Shown one piece after another: positions 45,028 to 54,490 of a stretch of DNA of 64,000 nucleotides (its first letter is position 1; each line of letters starts with the position of its first letter). Both the position numbers and the translations under genes were made by a program. This DNA comes from Virgibacillus salexigens (GTDB lineage Bacteria > Bacillota > Bacilli > Bacillales > Amphibacillaceae), in assembly GCF_014905415.1 (NCBI RefSeq), contig NZ_BNEO01000002.1:620001-684000 (forward strand), written 5' to 3'. The notes under the pieces were generated by a model. The model saw only the letters and a program-made list of their open reading frames with translations. It was not told where the DNA came from and made no database searches.

Positions 45028-46504
45028 ATAAAATAATTGCTATGAGACCACCAGATCCTTCATTAATGATCCGCTCCAGCGTATCTTTTAATTTATATCT
45101 TGCATTTTCAGGCATTAATGCAATTTTAGCTTGAATTCCTTCCCTAACAATCGAACTTAATGATCGTCCAAATATATCGGATTCCCAAATGGACAATGGA
45201 TCCTCTTCGAAGTCTTGCATCAAGTATCTAACAAGCTCTTCACTTTGCTTCTCTGTTCCAATAATTGGTGAGAATTCAGATTCCACTTCTACTTTAACCA
45301 TATGGATAGAAGGGGCTACAGCCTTTAATCTTACGCCAAACCTTGATCCTTGCCTAATGATCTCAGGTTCGTCTAGAATCATATCCTCCAATGCAGGTGC
45401 AGCGATTCCATAACCTGTCTGCTTGACCATTTGAAGAGCTCCAGACACTTGATCATATTCACGTTTTGCATGCGCAAAATCTTGCATGAGTTGCAATAAA
45501 TGATCCTTGCCTCTAATTTCCTCTCCTACAATTTCCTTTAAAACTTCATCGTATAGGTGATCTGGTGCGTGTAAATCGATTTCTGCGACCCCTTCACCCA
45601 TCTCCATTCCAGCAAGCTTGGCTTGGTCAATATATTCAAACTCTGAAAAGTCTCCTACAATTTGATCAACATCTCTTAATCGTTTTATATTTTTTACTGT
45701 GTCTTGAATAGCTTCTTGATAATTTTTTCGTAACCAATGATTTTCATTTAATACCATTACCCAACTAGGAAGATTAACATTTACCTCTAATACTGGAAAT
45801 TCATATAATGCTTCTCTAAGCACATTATTAACATCATGTTCTGTCATGGACTCAATACTCATGGAAAGCACTGGAATATCGTATTTCTCAGAAAGATCTT
45901 GACGTAATAACTCGGTTTCTTGGCTACTGGGTCTTTCAGAATTGACAACCATGATAAACGGTTTTCCGACTTCTTTCAGTTCATCCACCACTCTAGCTTC
46001 TGCATCTATATAGTCATCTCTTCCAATCTCGCCAAAAGAACCATCTGAGGTAACTACAACACCGATAGTGGAATGTTCTTGTATTACCTTTCTTGTACCG
46101 ATTTCAGCTGCATCATGAAAAGGGATTGGCTCTTCATACCAAGGTGTATGAATCATTCGTGGACCATTTTCATCCTCAAACCCTTTTGCCCCTTCAACTG
46201 CGTATCCTACACAATCGACTAACCGTATATTGACATCGAGACCCTCATCTACATTGACAGTAACTGCTTGATTAGGTACAAATTTAGGCTCCGTTGTCAT
46301 AATGGTCTTACCTGCAGCGCTTTGCGGTAATTCATCATGTGCTCGTGCTCGATCACTTTCTTCTTCGATATTCGGTAACACAACCAACTCCATAAATTTT
46401 TTTATGAAAGTTGATTTTCCGGTACGGACTGCTCCAACAATACCAAGATAAATATCTCCATTCGTCCGTTTCGAAATATCTTTAAAAATATCAACTCTTT
46501 CCAA
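45026..46504 (-). CDS. spoIVA: Spore coat morphogenetic ATPase SpoIVA
   Basis: Polymerises on the forespore surface as the base of the coat, using ATP. Starting from TTG at 46504 (GGAGGGG six bases upstream) the protein is exactly 492 residues, as in B. subtilis. An N-terminal TRAFAC-type NTPase has Walker A GAVRTGKST at 24-32 and LVDCVGYAVEGAKG. The C-terminus ends GSGGLIAIIL, the conserved SpoVM-linked region. A longer ATG frame start adds an unrelated 29-residue leader. A sigma-E promoter lies 65 bases upstream. Confidence 0.97.
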   Translation of the reverse strand: MERVDIFKDISKRTNGDIYLGIVGAVRTGKSTFIKKFMELVVLPNIEEESDRARAHDELPQSAAGKTIMTTEPKFVPNQAVTVNVDEGLDVNIRLVDCVGYAVEGAKGFEDENGPRMIHTPWYEEPIPFHDAAEIGTRKVIQEHSTIGVVVTSDGSFGEIGRDDYIDAEARVVDELKEVGKPFIMVVNSERPSSQETELLRQDLSEKYDIPVLSMSIESMTEHDVNNVLREALYEFPVLEVNVNLPSWVMVLNENHWLRKNYQEAIQDTVKNIKRLRDVDQIVGDFSEFEYIDQAKLAGMEMGEGVAEIDLHAPDHLYDEVLKEIVGEEIRGKDHLLQLMQDFAHAKREYDQVSGALQMVKQTGYGIAAPALEDMILDEPEIIRQGSRFGVRLKAVAPSIHMVKVEVESEFSPIIGTEKQSEELVRYLMQDFEEDPLSIWESDIFGRSLSSIVREGIQAKIALMPENARYKLKDTLERIINEGSGGLIAIIL

Positions 46505-46568
46505 AAGATCCCCTCCCGATCTCCGTTCTTTTTTCATTACGAACAAACTACGAATAATTGACATTACA

Positions 46569-46599
46569 AGTCTATGATGTTGTCCTATCAAAATATGCC
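46569..46599 (-). promoter_or_regulatory. Candidate sigma-E promoter of spoIVA
   Basis: The minus strand has GGCATATT, 15 bases, CATAGACT, close to the mother-cell sigma-E pattern (kmATATT and CATACAnT). Confidence 0.6.
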
Positions 46600-46688
46600 T
46601 TAAATATGTGTAAAAGATTTAAAAAAGATAATTTTGATGACAATTTACAATGGTAGTTTGACAAAAGGATTACTAGTTCCTTCAAATT

Positions 46689-46723
46689 CCATCTCTAAAC
46701 CGTATAGGCTACGGTAACGATGG
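46689..46723. other. Nested inverted repeat between spoIVA and yphF
   Basis: CCATC/GATGG enclose ACCGTA/TACGGT with a 5-base loop and no T run. It is in the spoIVA upstream region, about 100-150 bases before the sigma-E promoter. Meaning unknown. Apart from this, the sigma-E promoter and the yphF terminator, 46505-46809 shows nothing. Confidence 0.35.
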
Positions 46724-46761
46724 ATATAGCTGTTGATATGTTCGTAAAAGAAAAAGCAAAT

Positions 46762-46794
46762 AAACCCTTGAAACAATATATGTTACAAGGGTTT
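46762..46794 (-). terminator. Terminator of yphF
   Basis: Nine-bp stem AAACCCTTG/CAAGGGTTT with further pairing inside; on the minus strand it is followed by a T-rich segment. Confidence 0.65.
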
Positions 46795-46809
46795 TAATAT
46801 GATATATTT

Positions 46810-47538
46810 TTATTTATTTTCAGGATTAAATACTGGTTCACCATCTTTTATCGTATAAGGAAACGAATAAACCGGAACAAATGGTGTATGATCTGTTAGT
46901 ATATATCGAATATCATCTCCGGGCTGATAATGATGCTCATAGTCAGACAGCGCATTATTTAAATCAATTCGATAGTCAACATAGAGATTTCCATCAACAT
47001 CCATAACAATAGGAAGTGACTGATTAGAATATGGACTATTTACTGTAGGAGCACTTTTCATTCCTAACTTTTCATAATCGATCGTATATATTCCTTGATT
47101 AATTTCTTCTCCAAATGGAGGATATATATGATCATTTCGATACATGTCTAGTTTTACATTGACGCTTCGAATCGCTTCACTTGTTTGTAAATCGATTAAT
47201 TTAACTTGCGGGTTTTCCTCTGGATTGATTAAGGTATATTGATATACACCGCCATTTTCGTAAGCATTACCTGGAATTTCTGTTAAAACATTCGCTTCTT
47301 TTAACTTCGAAAAATCGATTAAGTATTTTTGAAAAATAGGGGTGTCACTTGGTTTCGTCCGAATTGGCACCAATCCTTGATTTTTTTCTTTATATTGGTC
47401 TACTGCAGATTGAACCGTTTCCAATTGATCCTGATTTGGTACTTGATTTTTCGATAATTCATCTTGAGGGTATAGGCAACCACTTAATACCATTGTACAT
47501 ACAAACGCTAACATTATATTTAAATATGTATACTTCAA
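46810..47538 (-). CDS. yphF: Lipoprotein YphF
   Basis: A predicted lipoprotein: basic start, hydrophobic core and lipobox L-S-G-C with the lipidated Cys at residue 21, then a 220-residue extracytoplasmic part without known domains. The start is TTG with AAGGAGG seven bases upstream. It lies between yphE and spoIVA as in B. subtilis, where these genes form a sporulation-neighbouring cluster. Function unknown. Confidence 0.8.
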   Translation of the reverse strand: MKYTYLNIMLAFVCTMVLSGCLYPQDELSKNQVPNQDQLETVQSAVDQYKEKNQGLVPIRTKPSDTPIFQKYLIDFSKLKEANVLTEIPGNAYENGGVYQYTLINPEENPQVKLIDLQTSEAIRSVNVKLDMYRNDHIYPPFGEEINQGIYTIDYEKLGMKSAPTVNSPYSNQSLPIVMDVDGNLYVDYRIDLNNALSDYEHHYQPGDDIRYILTDHTPFVPVYSFPYTIKDGEPVFNPENK

Positions 47539-47555
47539 AAGATAGCCTCCTTAAC

Positions 47556-47753
47556 TTAACCTGTTGGGCCACTAAACACAATATAAAAAATAATTAAACC
47601 ACCAGAAATTAATGATAGATAAGCTAAAATGGACACGATTCCCGCAAACCAACCATTAAGTTTATACCTAGCTAATAAAATCAACCCCATGGCTATTAGT
47701 AATAATAACATCCCCGCAAAAGAAATATACATTTTTAACATGGATAGTGACAT
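47556..47753 (-). CDS. yphE: Small membrane protein YphE (DUF2768)
   Basis: 65 residues forming two membrane helices with a short Asn-Gly-Trp turn, from the DUF2768 family of spore-formers. The ATG at 47753 is eight bases after AGGAG; a GTG three codons upstream overlaps that site. Seventeen bases separate it from yphF. Function unknown. Confidence 0.8.
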   Translation of the reverse strand: MSLSMLKMYISFAGMLLLLIAMGLILLARYKLNGWFAGIVSILAYLSLISGGLIIFYIVFSGPTG

Positions 47754-47872
47754 TCTCTTCACTCCTGTATGACAAACTTTTCATTGCATCATGTATTATA
47801 ACATAAAGGCTTGTCCTCTCGTCTAAAAATGAATTAATTCGAAATAGTTTGTATCAAGGGGCAGATTGCAAA

Positions 47873-47909
47873 TAAAAATCCGAGATGAAGGGGGCTTACT
47901 CCATCTCGG
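47873..47909 (-). terminator. Terminator of spoVIF
   Basis: Eight-bp stem CCGAGATG/CATCTCGG with a 14-base loop, followed by ATTTTTATTT on the minus strand. Confidence 0.7.
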
Positions 47910-48011
47910 TTTGACTAAATAATTATCCACAGCAACTCTATCCATGAATGCTTGTGCGATTTATTTTATGCGAGTATACGGTTGATTGTATCCTCACTTG
48001 CCCAAGTACGC

Positions 48012-48272
48012 TTATTTTTTAAATATTTTATTCAACGAATTCATATCCATTGGCATATCGTTTTTGACAATTGACTCAACAATTTTGTCTTCTTTTTCTT
48101 TAGATATTGGTTTATTAGCCAATTTACTTAAATGACGTACAAGTTTTCTTACTGTTTTTTCATCAGAAAAATCAGCATGCTTTACTGAGTCTGCAACTTT
48201 ATAAACGTCATCTGCATTGATGTTTGATTTTTGTTGTATTTTGTCAAAAAGACCTTTTTGAAAATTATTCAC
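48012..48272 (-). CDS. spoVIF: Stage VI sporulation protein F
   Basis: An 86-residue coat-assembly protein of the mother cell. Family marks: DKIQQKSNINADDVYKVADS, DEKTVRKLVRHLSKLA, and the end EKEDKIVESIVKNDMP. The start is GTG after GGGAGGCG. It lies directly downstream of gpsA. A sigma-K-type promoter begins right after the gpsA stop, which fits late sporulation expression. Length agrees with the B. subtilis protein. Confidence 0.9.
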   Translation of the reverse strand: MNNFQKGLFDKIQQKSNINADDVYKVADSVKHADFSDEKTVRKLVRHLSKLANKPISKEKEDKIVESIVKNDMPMDMNSLNKIFKK

Positions 48273-48303
48273 GTACTCGCCTCCCTGCTAAGTTAACTCA
48301 TCA

Positions 48304-48332
48304 TATTATATGCAGGAAGAGGTGCACGTGTT
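48304..48332 (-). promoter_or_regulatory. Candidate sigma-K promoter of spoVIF
   Basis: The minus strand reads AACA, 16 bases, CATATAATA, a match to the late mother-cell pattern (mACA and CATAnnnTA), in the 61-bp gap after gpsA. Confidence 0.6.
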
Positions 48333-48333
48333 A

Positions 48334-49371
48334 TCAGGAATACCTCTCCATTAATAATTTAGCTAAATCATCCATCTCTTCTCGTTTTGTCCGATTCATG
48401 AGCTGTTCAACAATATCTTTTGGATCTTTATCTTCAAATAAAACTTGATAAATCCCAGTAGTAATTGGCATTTCAACTTGTTGTTCTTTGGCAAACTGGT
48501 ATGCAGCTTTTACTGTTCTAACTCCTTCAACGACCATTCCCATTTCTGTAAGCACATCATCTAATTTATGCCCTTTACCTAGTAAATTGCCTGCTCGCCA
48601 ATTTCTACTATGTACACTTGTACAGGTTACAATTAGGTCACCAACACCAGGTAAGCCTAAGAAGCTTAGTGGATTTGCACCGAGGGACGTGCCCAATCTT
48701 GCGATCTCTGCCAAACCTCTAGTGATTAATGCTGCTTTGGCATTATCTCCATAGCCGAGACCATCAGAAATACCTGCACCTAAAGCAATAATGTTCTTCA
48801 AGGCCCCACCTAGCTCGATGCCTAATATATCTGGGCTAGTATATACTCGAAAAGCTTCATTAATAAATAAATCTTGAGCTATTTTAGCATTTTCAAGATT
48901 GATCGAAGACACAGTAACAGTTGTTGGTTGACGCAATGCGACTTCCTCAGCATGACTAGGTCCAGACAGAACAACGATATCTTCTTCTTGATAGCCTTCT
49001 AGTTCCTCACCAATCATTTGAGAAACTCGCTTTAACGATAGTGGTTCAATTCCTTTTGTAGCATGAATAATTGTGACATTGTCGTCTTGGGTTACTTCAT
49101 TAAGTTGTTGACATACCTCACGTATTGCTTTTGTAGGTACCACAATTACAACTGCTGACACATTGGATAAAGCATCTTTCAAGTTACTATAAGCATCTAT
49201 TTGTGACGGGATTTCGACATCCAAATATTTTTCATTTCTTCTCGTTTCATTTATTTGTTGTGCCTGTTCTTGTCTATGTGTCCACAACCGTACATCATGT
49301 CCATTATCTGCTAATACAATACTTAATGCAGTTCCCCAACTACCTGCTCCTAATACTGCTATTTTAGACAT
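48334..49371 (-). CDS. gpsA: NAD(P)H-dependent glycerol-3-phosphate dehydrogenase
   Basis: Makes sn-glycerol-3-phosphate for phospholipids. The Rossmann loop VLGAGSWGTALS is at residue 6, with VVPTKAIREV, HATKGIEP, GPSHAEEVA, the catalytic lysine in ELGGALKNIIALGAG and GLGYGDNAKAALITRG. The ATG at 49371 follows AAAGGAGGAG. It is 13 bases after der. Length 345 residues; function certain. Confidence 0.96.
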   Translation of the reverse strand: MSKIAVLGAGSWGTALSIVLADNGHDVRLWTHRQEQAQQINETRRNEKYLDVEIPSQIDAYSNLKDALSNVSAVVIVVPTKAIREVCQQLNEVTQDDNVTIIHATKGIEPLSLKRVSQMIGEELEGYQEEDIVVLSGPSHAEEVALRQPTTVTVSSINLENAKIAQDLFINEAFRVYTSPDILGIELGGALKNIIALGAGISDGLGYGDNAKAALITRGLAEIARLGTSLGANPLSFLGLPGVGDLIVTCTSVHSRNWRAGNLLGKGHKLDDVLTEMGMVVEGVRTVKAAYQFAKEQQVEMPITTGIYQVLFEDKDPKDIVEQLMNRTKREEMDDLAKLLMERYS

Positions 49372-49384
49372 GTCTTCTCCTCCT

Positions 49385-50695
49385 TTATTGTCGCTTTCTT
49401 GCAAACAGTTTTATTGGTGTACCAACAAAACCAAATGCTTCTCTTATTTTATTTTCTAAAAAGCGTTGATAAGAAAAGTGCATGAGTTCTGGATCGTTTA
49501 CAAACACCACAAAGCTTGGTGGTTTGACAGCTACTTGTGTACAATAGAGAACCTTTAACCGTTTTCCTTTCAATGTAGGAGTTGGATTCATTGCAATAGC
49601 ATCCATAATGACATCATTTAATACATTCGTTGGAATTCGCTTCGCATGATTCTCACTAGCTAATTGAATAGCGGGGATCAATGTGTGCAACCTTTTTTTG
49701 GTTTTTGCAGACAAAAATACAATTGGAGCATAGTCTAAATATTGAAAATGTGCTCTAATGTTCTTTTCAAAATCTTTCATGCTTTTTTCATTCGCATCTA
49801 TTGTGTCCCACTTGTTAACTACAATTACGATTGCTCGTCCCGCGTCATGTGCGTATCCAGCTATCTTCTTATCTTGTTCTCTTATTCCTGTTTCCGCATC
49901 AATTAAAACCAAAACAACATCGGAGCGTTCGACTGCTTTTAGTGCTCGTAGAACACTATATTTTTCTGTCGCTTCATAAACTTTTCCACGTTTACGCATT
50001 CCCGCAGTATCAATGATAACATAATCCTGATTATCCTTATGAAGCTTTGTATCAATGGCATCACGAGTTGTGCCTTCTATTTCACTTACGATCACACGTT
50101 CTTCATTTAGCATTGCATTTACTAATGAAGATTTGCCGACATTCGGTCGCCCAATTAAACTAAAATAGATGGTATCGTCGTCCTCATTATTCAATTCTTG
50201 TTTGGGAAAATAATCAACGACAGCATCTAACAAGTCACCTAGACCAAGTCCATGTGATCCAGAAATAGGGTATGGTTCACCGAAACCTAATGAATAATAT
50301 TCGTAAATCGTTTCCCGCATTTCCGGATTATCCATTTTATTAACACCTAATACAACTGGCTTATTTGATTTGTATAGCAATTTAGCTACTTCTTCATCCG
50401 CTCCAGTTATTCCTTCCCGACCATTTACCAGGAAAATAATGACATCGGCTTCATCAATGGCAATTTCTGCCTGATAACGCATTTGCACTAAAAGCGGTTC
50501 GTCTCCTAACTCAATTCCACCAGTATCAATCACATTAAAATTTGTTGTTAACCATTCTGCTTGTGCATAGATACGATCTCTGGTTACGCCCGGAATATCT
50601 TCAACGATCGAGATCCGTTCGCCAACTAATCTATTAAAAATAGTTGATTTTCCTACATTTGGTCTACCTACAATTGCTACAACAGATTTCCTCAT
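49385..50695 (-). CDS. der: Ribosome-assembly GTPase Der (EngA)
   Basis: An essential tandem GTPase for 50S maturation. Domain 1 has [12 protein letters not shown] at residue 10 and NKMD at about 118; domain 2 has [12 protein letters not shown] at about 183 and NKWD. A KH-like domain ends in [17 protein letters not shown]. From ATG 50695 the protein is 436 residues, equal to B. subtilis Der. The ribosome site AAAGGA is a little distant. gpsA follows. Confidence 0.97.
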   Translation of the reverse strand: MRKSVVAIVGRPNVGKSTIFNRLVGERISIVEDIPGVTRDRIYAQAEWLTTNFNVIDTGGIELGDEPLLVQMRYQAEIAIDEADVIIFLVNGREGITGADEEVAKLLYKSNKPVVLGVNKMDNPEMRETIYEYYSLGFGEPYPISGSHGLGLGDLLDAVVDYFPKQELNNEDDDTIYFSLIGRPNVGKSSLVNAMLNEERVIVSEIEGTTRDAIDTKLHKDNQDYVIIDTAGMRKRGKVYEATEKYSVLRALKAVERSDVVLVLIDAETGIREQDKKIAGYAHDAGRAIVIVVNKWDTIDANEKSMKDFEKNIRAHFQYLDYAPIVFLSAKTKKRLHTLIPAIQLASENHAKRIPTNVLNDVIMDAIAMNPTPTLKGKRLKVLYCTQVAVKPPSFVVFVNDPELMHFSYQRFLENKIREAFGFVGTPIKLFARKRQ

Positions 50696-50762
50696 GAAAG
50701 GAACATCCTTTCTCTTTACATTCAATTTAAAAGTAAATATGTTTAAAACAGCTTATTCAGTG

Positions 50763-50793
50763 GTTCAAACAAACAATTACCGATTATTTGAAC
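50763..50793. repeat. Inverted repeat upstream of der
   Basis: GTTCAAA and TTTGAAC separated by 17 bases, 70-100 bases before the der start. Possibly a regulator site or chance. Confidence 0.3.
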
Positions 50794-50847
50794 AACCTCT
50801 ATAATAGCAAAACTAGTTCATATTCACAATTAAATTTGCAAGACGAG

Positions 50848-51033
50848 TTAATGTTTCACAATGATAAATAATTCATCACTAAGCTCATGTGCTATACCAT
50901 CCGTAATTGCTTCAAGGTTTGCGGAGATTTCCTCTGCTTGTTGTCTATTTTCGCAAATAAAAATGGGAGCACCGCCATCGATGTTTGCCTTATTGGTGGT
51001 TATGACTGCAAGTATTGCCTTTTCAATTTTCAT
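50848..51033 (-). CDS. Small partner protein of YIEGIA (capping-complex-type)
   Basis: A 61-residue protein starting immediately after the TAA of the YIEGIA gene, with AAGGGGGC nine bases before ATG. It reads MKIEKAILAVITTNKANIDG then GGAPIFICENRQQAEEISANL, a family annotated as capping-complex subunit for YIEGIA. No membrane segment. Tight linkage suggests a protein pair. Biochemical role is not established. Confidence 0.7.
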   Translation of the reverse strand: MKIEKAILAVITTNKANIDGGAPIFICENRQQAEEISANLEAITDGIAHELSDELFIIVKH

Positions 51034-51927
51034 TTAGTACTGCCCCCTTTTATTTGTAAACCCTGATTCTGAAGGCATACGGATGGCATTTTCTAAAACA
51101 GGAACTGCGCCAATCACCTTTTTTGCTTTTGTTACCTCTCGAATCTGTGGTAAGATAAAAATTCCAATTCGGCCATCATCTAGGTCGCGTTTAATTAACG
51201 GAGTTAGGGCTGGTGTACCAGAATCTCTAAATACTCCTAGTGTAACGGATACATCATGTAGAACTGCTTGACGTTGACCAAGATTAGCAATTGTTGTAAT
51301 TACATTCATATTTTTAGGCGTTAGAACAAACCCCATACCATATTTTAATATTTCTTCTTGTCGTTCAGGTAACCCAATATTCATGATGTATATATTATCT
51401 ACATATAATCCTGCACCTTCAAAATGAAGATCATGATGATCAATTTCAACTATATCTTTCATTGTTTTCCCACTCATTAAAACTTTAGAAATCATGAAAC
51501 ATACAACTGTTGCAAGTATTGCTAAATAAATATTGAAAACGATAAATACGAGTGTACCAATAAAGGAAGTAAATATAACTAAATAGTTCCTACTTTCAAA
51601 GGAAATGGCAATACCTTCTATATATGTTTTTCCTCGAGGCACTAATTCAAAACCATCTACTTCTGTTAACGTATTACGTTCCATATTTCGAACTTCTCTA
51701 AATTGTGTTGCGGCAACAGTTAAAAAAGTTACAGCGGTAAATTCTAATTCCATAATTGCAGGAATAGCTACAGAACCTAGAGATGCAGCGATAAAACCTA
51801 AAGAAACATGTATTACTTTACCATGTAAATATGTAGGGTATTGTCTATAATCTGTTCGTAACATTAAAATACGGACGACTGTCCCGATAATAACTCCAAA
51901 TAAAATTGGTAACGTATATTCATTCAT
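51034..51927 (-). CDS. seaA: YIEGIA-domain membrane protein (YphB/SeaA)
   Basis: 297 residues with about five membrane helices and a C-terminal soluble region. It contains the namesake YIEGIA motif (KTYIEGIAISFESRNYLVI). B. subtilis YphB/SeaA is linked to spore envelope assembly; the function here is inferred. GAGGTGACA precedes the ATG. It is between yphA and the small partner gene in what looks like a three-gene operon upstream of der. Confidence 0.8.
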   Translation of the reverse strand: MNEYTLPILFGVIIGTVVRILMLRTDYRQYPTYLHGKVIHVSLGFIAASLGSVAIPAIMELEFTAVTFLTVAATQFREVRNMERNTLTEVDGFELVPRGKTYIEGIAISFESRNYLVIFTSFIGTLVFIVFNIYLAILATVVCFMISKVLMSGKTMKDIVEIDHHDLHFEGAGLYVDNIYIMNIGLPERQEEILKYGMGFVLTPKNMNVITTIANLGQRQAVLHDVSVTLGVFRDSGTPALTPLIKRDLDDGRIGIFILPQIREVTKAKKVIGAVPVLENAIRMPSESGFTNKRGQY

Positions 51928-51936
51928 GCTGTCACC

Positions 51937-52518
51937 TCAATGCATGCTTTTTTTATAATATATCCATTTGTTCCTCCCTCTTTGTAGTATGTCTAGAATT
52001 AAGATTATTACTATAACAAAAAGTAGAATATCAAAGAATTGTAAATCTCCAATTATTTCTGGAAATCCATAACTTGACATCGTAAGGCTGTACATTAGCT
52101 CACCGAATGTCAGTCCCGTCAAACAAATAGCAAATCGTTCTTTCGTGTATTTCGTACATAATACGATTAAGAGGATGATTGCAAAAGAAATAAGAATTAC
52201 GCGAGGCATAATTATCCATACAGGCGCATTTTTTTCCCATAGGAGGATTCCTGCATAGCCAATAGAAAGGGTGAATGAAGCAAATAAAAGGTAAGCTAAA
52301 TGCTGCAACTGTATCATCCATAAAACAGCCGTAATAACTAAACCCAAATAGGATAGTGAAACGGTATAGATCTGAAAAGAGAGGATAACATTAGCCGAAA
52401 TGATAATAATTAATATAGCGAAGGAGAGATAACTTCTCATTTGATTTTTTTTCATCATAAATACGATTATAATCCAAAGCATCCAACTGAACCAATAGAA
52501 TAATAATCCACTGCTCAT
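51937..52518 (-). CDS. yphA: Polytopic membrane protein YphA
   Basis: 193 residues, about six membrane helices, strongly hydrophobic and rich in isoleucine and aromatic residues, with a basic C-terminus. It matches B. subtilis YphA by size, topology and position beside the YIEGIA gene. The ATG at 52518 lies five bases after GGTGG. No recognisable active site. It overlaps nothing and is nine bases before the YIEGIA gene. Confidence 0.7.
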   Translation of the reverse strand: MSSGLLFYWFSWMLWIIIVFMMKKNQMRSYLSFAILIIIISANVILSFQIYTVSLSYLGLVITAVLWMIQLQHLAYLLFASFTLSIGYAGILLWEKNAPVWIIMPRVILISFAIILLIVLCTKYTKERFAICLTGLTFGELMYSLTMSSYGFPEIIGDLQFFDILLFVIVIILILDILQRGRNKWIYYKKSMH

Positions 52519-52564
52519 CACTACCACCCATTAGCATTATAGCTGGTTCATAAACTTCTTATAC

Positions 52565-52597
52565 AAAAAAGCATCCCATCGTATCTATGGGATGCTT
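52565..52597 (-). terminator. Terminator of the S1-domain gene
   Basis: Perfect 11-bp stem AAGCATCCCAT/ATGGGATGCTT with a 7-base loop and a T run on the minus strand. Confidence 0.85.
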
Positions 52598-52605
52598 TCG
52601 TATCT

Positions 52606-53736
52606 TTATTTATATTTATTTAGTTTATCTCCAATAAAGTCTCCTAATTGGAATCCAGATTGTTCTTCATCTTTTTCATACTGTTTATATTCTTTCGTTT
52701 CTTGTTCCTGTTCTAATTCCCGAATGCTTAATGAAATGCGCTCGTCATTTTCATCTACATCCAGTACTTTTACTTTAACTGATTGACCAACTTCTAGAAT
52801 TTCTTGTGGTGTTCCGATATGTCTAGTAGCAATTTGAGAAATATGAACAAGACCTTCTACTCCAGGTTCTATTTCTACAAAGGCGCCAAAGTTCACAAGG
52901 CGTTTTACTGTACCTTCAACTACGTCACCGCTTGTGATTCGTTCTTCAATGCCGGACCAAGGGCCCGGAATCACATTTTTCCTAGAAAGGGATATACGTT
53001 CGTTGTCTTGATCAACGGATAGCACTTCCACTTTTATTTGGTCACCTTCTTTGACAATTTCAGAAGCATGATCAACATGTTCATGTGCTAATTGAGAAAT
53101 ATGAACAAGCCCATCTACACCTCCAATATCCACAAATACACCGAAGTCAGTTATCCGCTGTACTTTTCCTTCAATTACTTGTCCTGCTTCAAGAGATTGT
53201 AATAATGTCTTTTTCTTTTCTACTAGCTCTTCTTCTTCCACAGCACGGTGAGAAAGAATAACTCGATTTTGTTCACGAACTAAATCTACAATTTTAACCG
53301 AAAGTGTTTTTCCTTTGTAATCAGTAAAGTCTTCTACGTAGTAAGTTTCTACTAATGATGCTGGAATAAACCCCCTCAAGCCAACATCAACTACTAACCC
53401 ACCATTAACTATTTCCTTTACTTCTGTTTCAAACACTTCTCCTTTATCGTATTTTTCTTGAAGTGCTTCCCAAGCTGCATCTGCATCAACTGCTTTTTTA
53501 GACAGAATAACATCATCTTCATCTATTTTCTTAATTTTTACCGTTAATGTCTCCCCTTCACTTACAGCATCACCTGCTGTTTCAATATGAAGGTTAGAAA
53601 TTTCTCCTATTGGTAGAATACCTTCTGTTTTATAACCAATATCTACAAGAACCTGTTTATCGTCTACTTTAACCACGGTTCCAGTTAGTGTATCGCCTAC
53701 ATTCACATTGGTTAGTTCTTTTTTTGCTTCACTCAT
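52606..53736 (-). CDS. ypfD: S1 RNA-binding protein YpfD (ribosomal protein S1 homologue)
   Basis: 376 residues with four S1 domains (starting near residues 17, 102, 188 and 273), for example VQRITDFGVFVDIGGVDGLVH and KRLVNFGAFVEIEPGVEGLV, and an acidic tail. E. coli S1 has six; Firmicutes forms have four and are not stable ribosomal proteins, so a role in translation or mRNA stability is likely. AGGAGGGC is upstream of the ATG at 53736. Often annotated rpsA. Confidence 0.93.
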   Translation of the reverse strand: MSEAKKELTNVNVGDTLTGTVVKVDDKQVLVDIGYKTEGILPIGEISNLHIETAGDAVSEGETLTVKIKKIDEDDVILSKKAVDADAAWEALQEKYDKGEVFETEVKEIVNGGLVVDVGLRGFIPASLVETYYVEDFTDYKGKTLSVKIVDLVREQNRVILSHRAVEEEELVEKKKTLLQSLEAGQVIEGKVQRITDFGVFVDIGGVDGLVHISQLAHEHVDHASEIVKEGDQIKVEVLSVDQDNERISLSRKNVIPGPWSGIEERITSGDVVEGTVKRLVNFGAFVEIEPGVEGLVHISQIATRHIGTPQEILEVGQSVKVKVLDVDENDERISLSIRELEQEQETKEYKQYEKDEEQSGFQLGDFIGDKLNKYK

Positions 53737-53896
53737 ATCGATAGCCCTCCTAAATACAATTCGAAACCCCAAATAACTTTCTCTCTATTGTTACTTAAGA
53801 TTCTTTCATTAACCCTAATACTAACAGAATAATAATAAAAAATATTCCTTTTTTATAACTTCTAATAATTATAAATATTTGTCAAGTAAAGTAGTT

Positions 53897-54478
53897 TCAT
53901 TTATTGAAATCAATTAATTTTTTAATTTCGCTCATAATAACATCTGCTGTTTCTTTAGTAGTTGCTTTTGATGTTCTTAATTCTTCCATAGGAATCGGTT
54001 GACCGTATACTACTTTCAATTGTTTAAGCGGTTGGTATGTTCCTATGATTGCGCAAGGTACGATAACCGCATCTGATCTTAGTGCAAAAAAACCAGCTCC
54101 AGAAAGGGGTTCTCCTAACTCTCCTGTTTTACTTCTCGTCCCTTCTGGAAATAGACCGAGGGTATGCCCATCTTTTAACGTAGCTAAGCCTTTTCTTAAA
54201 GCATTACGGTCACTCATGCCTCGCTTAACTGGAAAAGCTTGAATATTGGATAATAACCATCCAATAAATGGTTTTTCAAATAATTCATCTTTTGCCATAA
54301 AAGAGATATCTCTGGGAGAGGTAATCCCAACCACAGGAGGATCCAAATTTGAAATATGATTAGAACAAATAATAACTGGTCCCTTATTCGGTACATTTTC
54401 TTTTCCAATTACTTTTATACGATATAAAGGATAGAAAATCAATGCAACCACAGATTTAGCGATTTTATAAAGATTCAT
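53897..54478 (-). CDS. plsC: 1-acyl-sn-glycerol-3-phosphate acyltransferase
   Basis: Converts lysophosphatidic to phosphatidic acid at the membrane. The catalytic NHxxxxD is NHISNLD and the binding motif FPEGTRSKTG; a hydrophobic N-terminus (VALIFYPLYRI) gives attachment. Length 193 residues. AAAGGGGA precedes ATG, 12 bases after cmk. The cmk-plsC-ypfD order is common in Bacillus. Together with gpsA it covers early phospholipid synthesis. Confidence 0.93.
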   Translation of the reverse strand: MNLYKIAKSVVALIFYPLYRIKVIGKENVPNKGPVIICSNHISNLDPPVVGITSPRDISFMAKDELFEKPFIGWLLSNIQAFPVKRGMSDRNALRKGLATLKDGHTLGLFPEGTRSKTGELGEPLSGAGFFALRSDAVIVPCAIIGTYQPLKQLKVVYGQPIPMEELRTSKATTKETADVIMSEIKKLIDFNK

Positions 54479-54490
54479 TAGCTATCCCCT

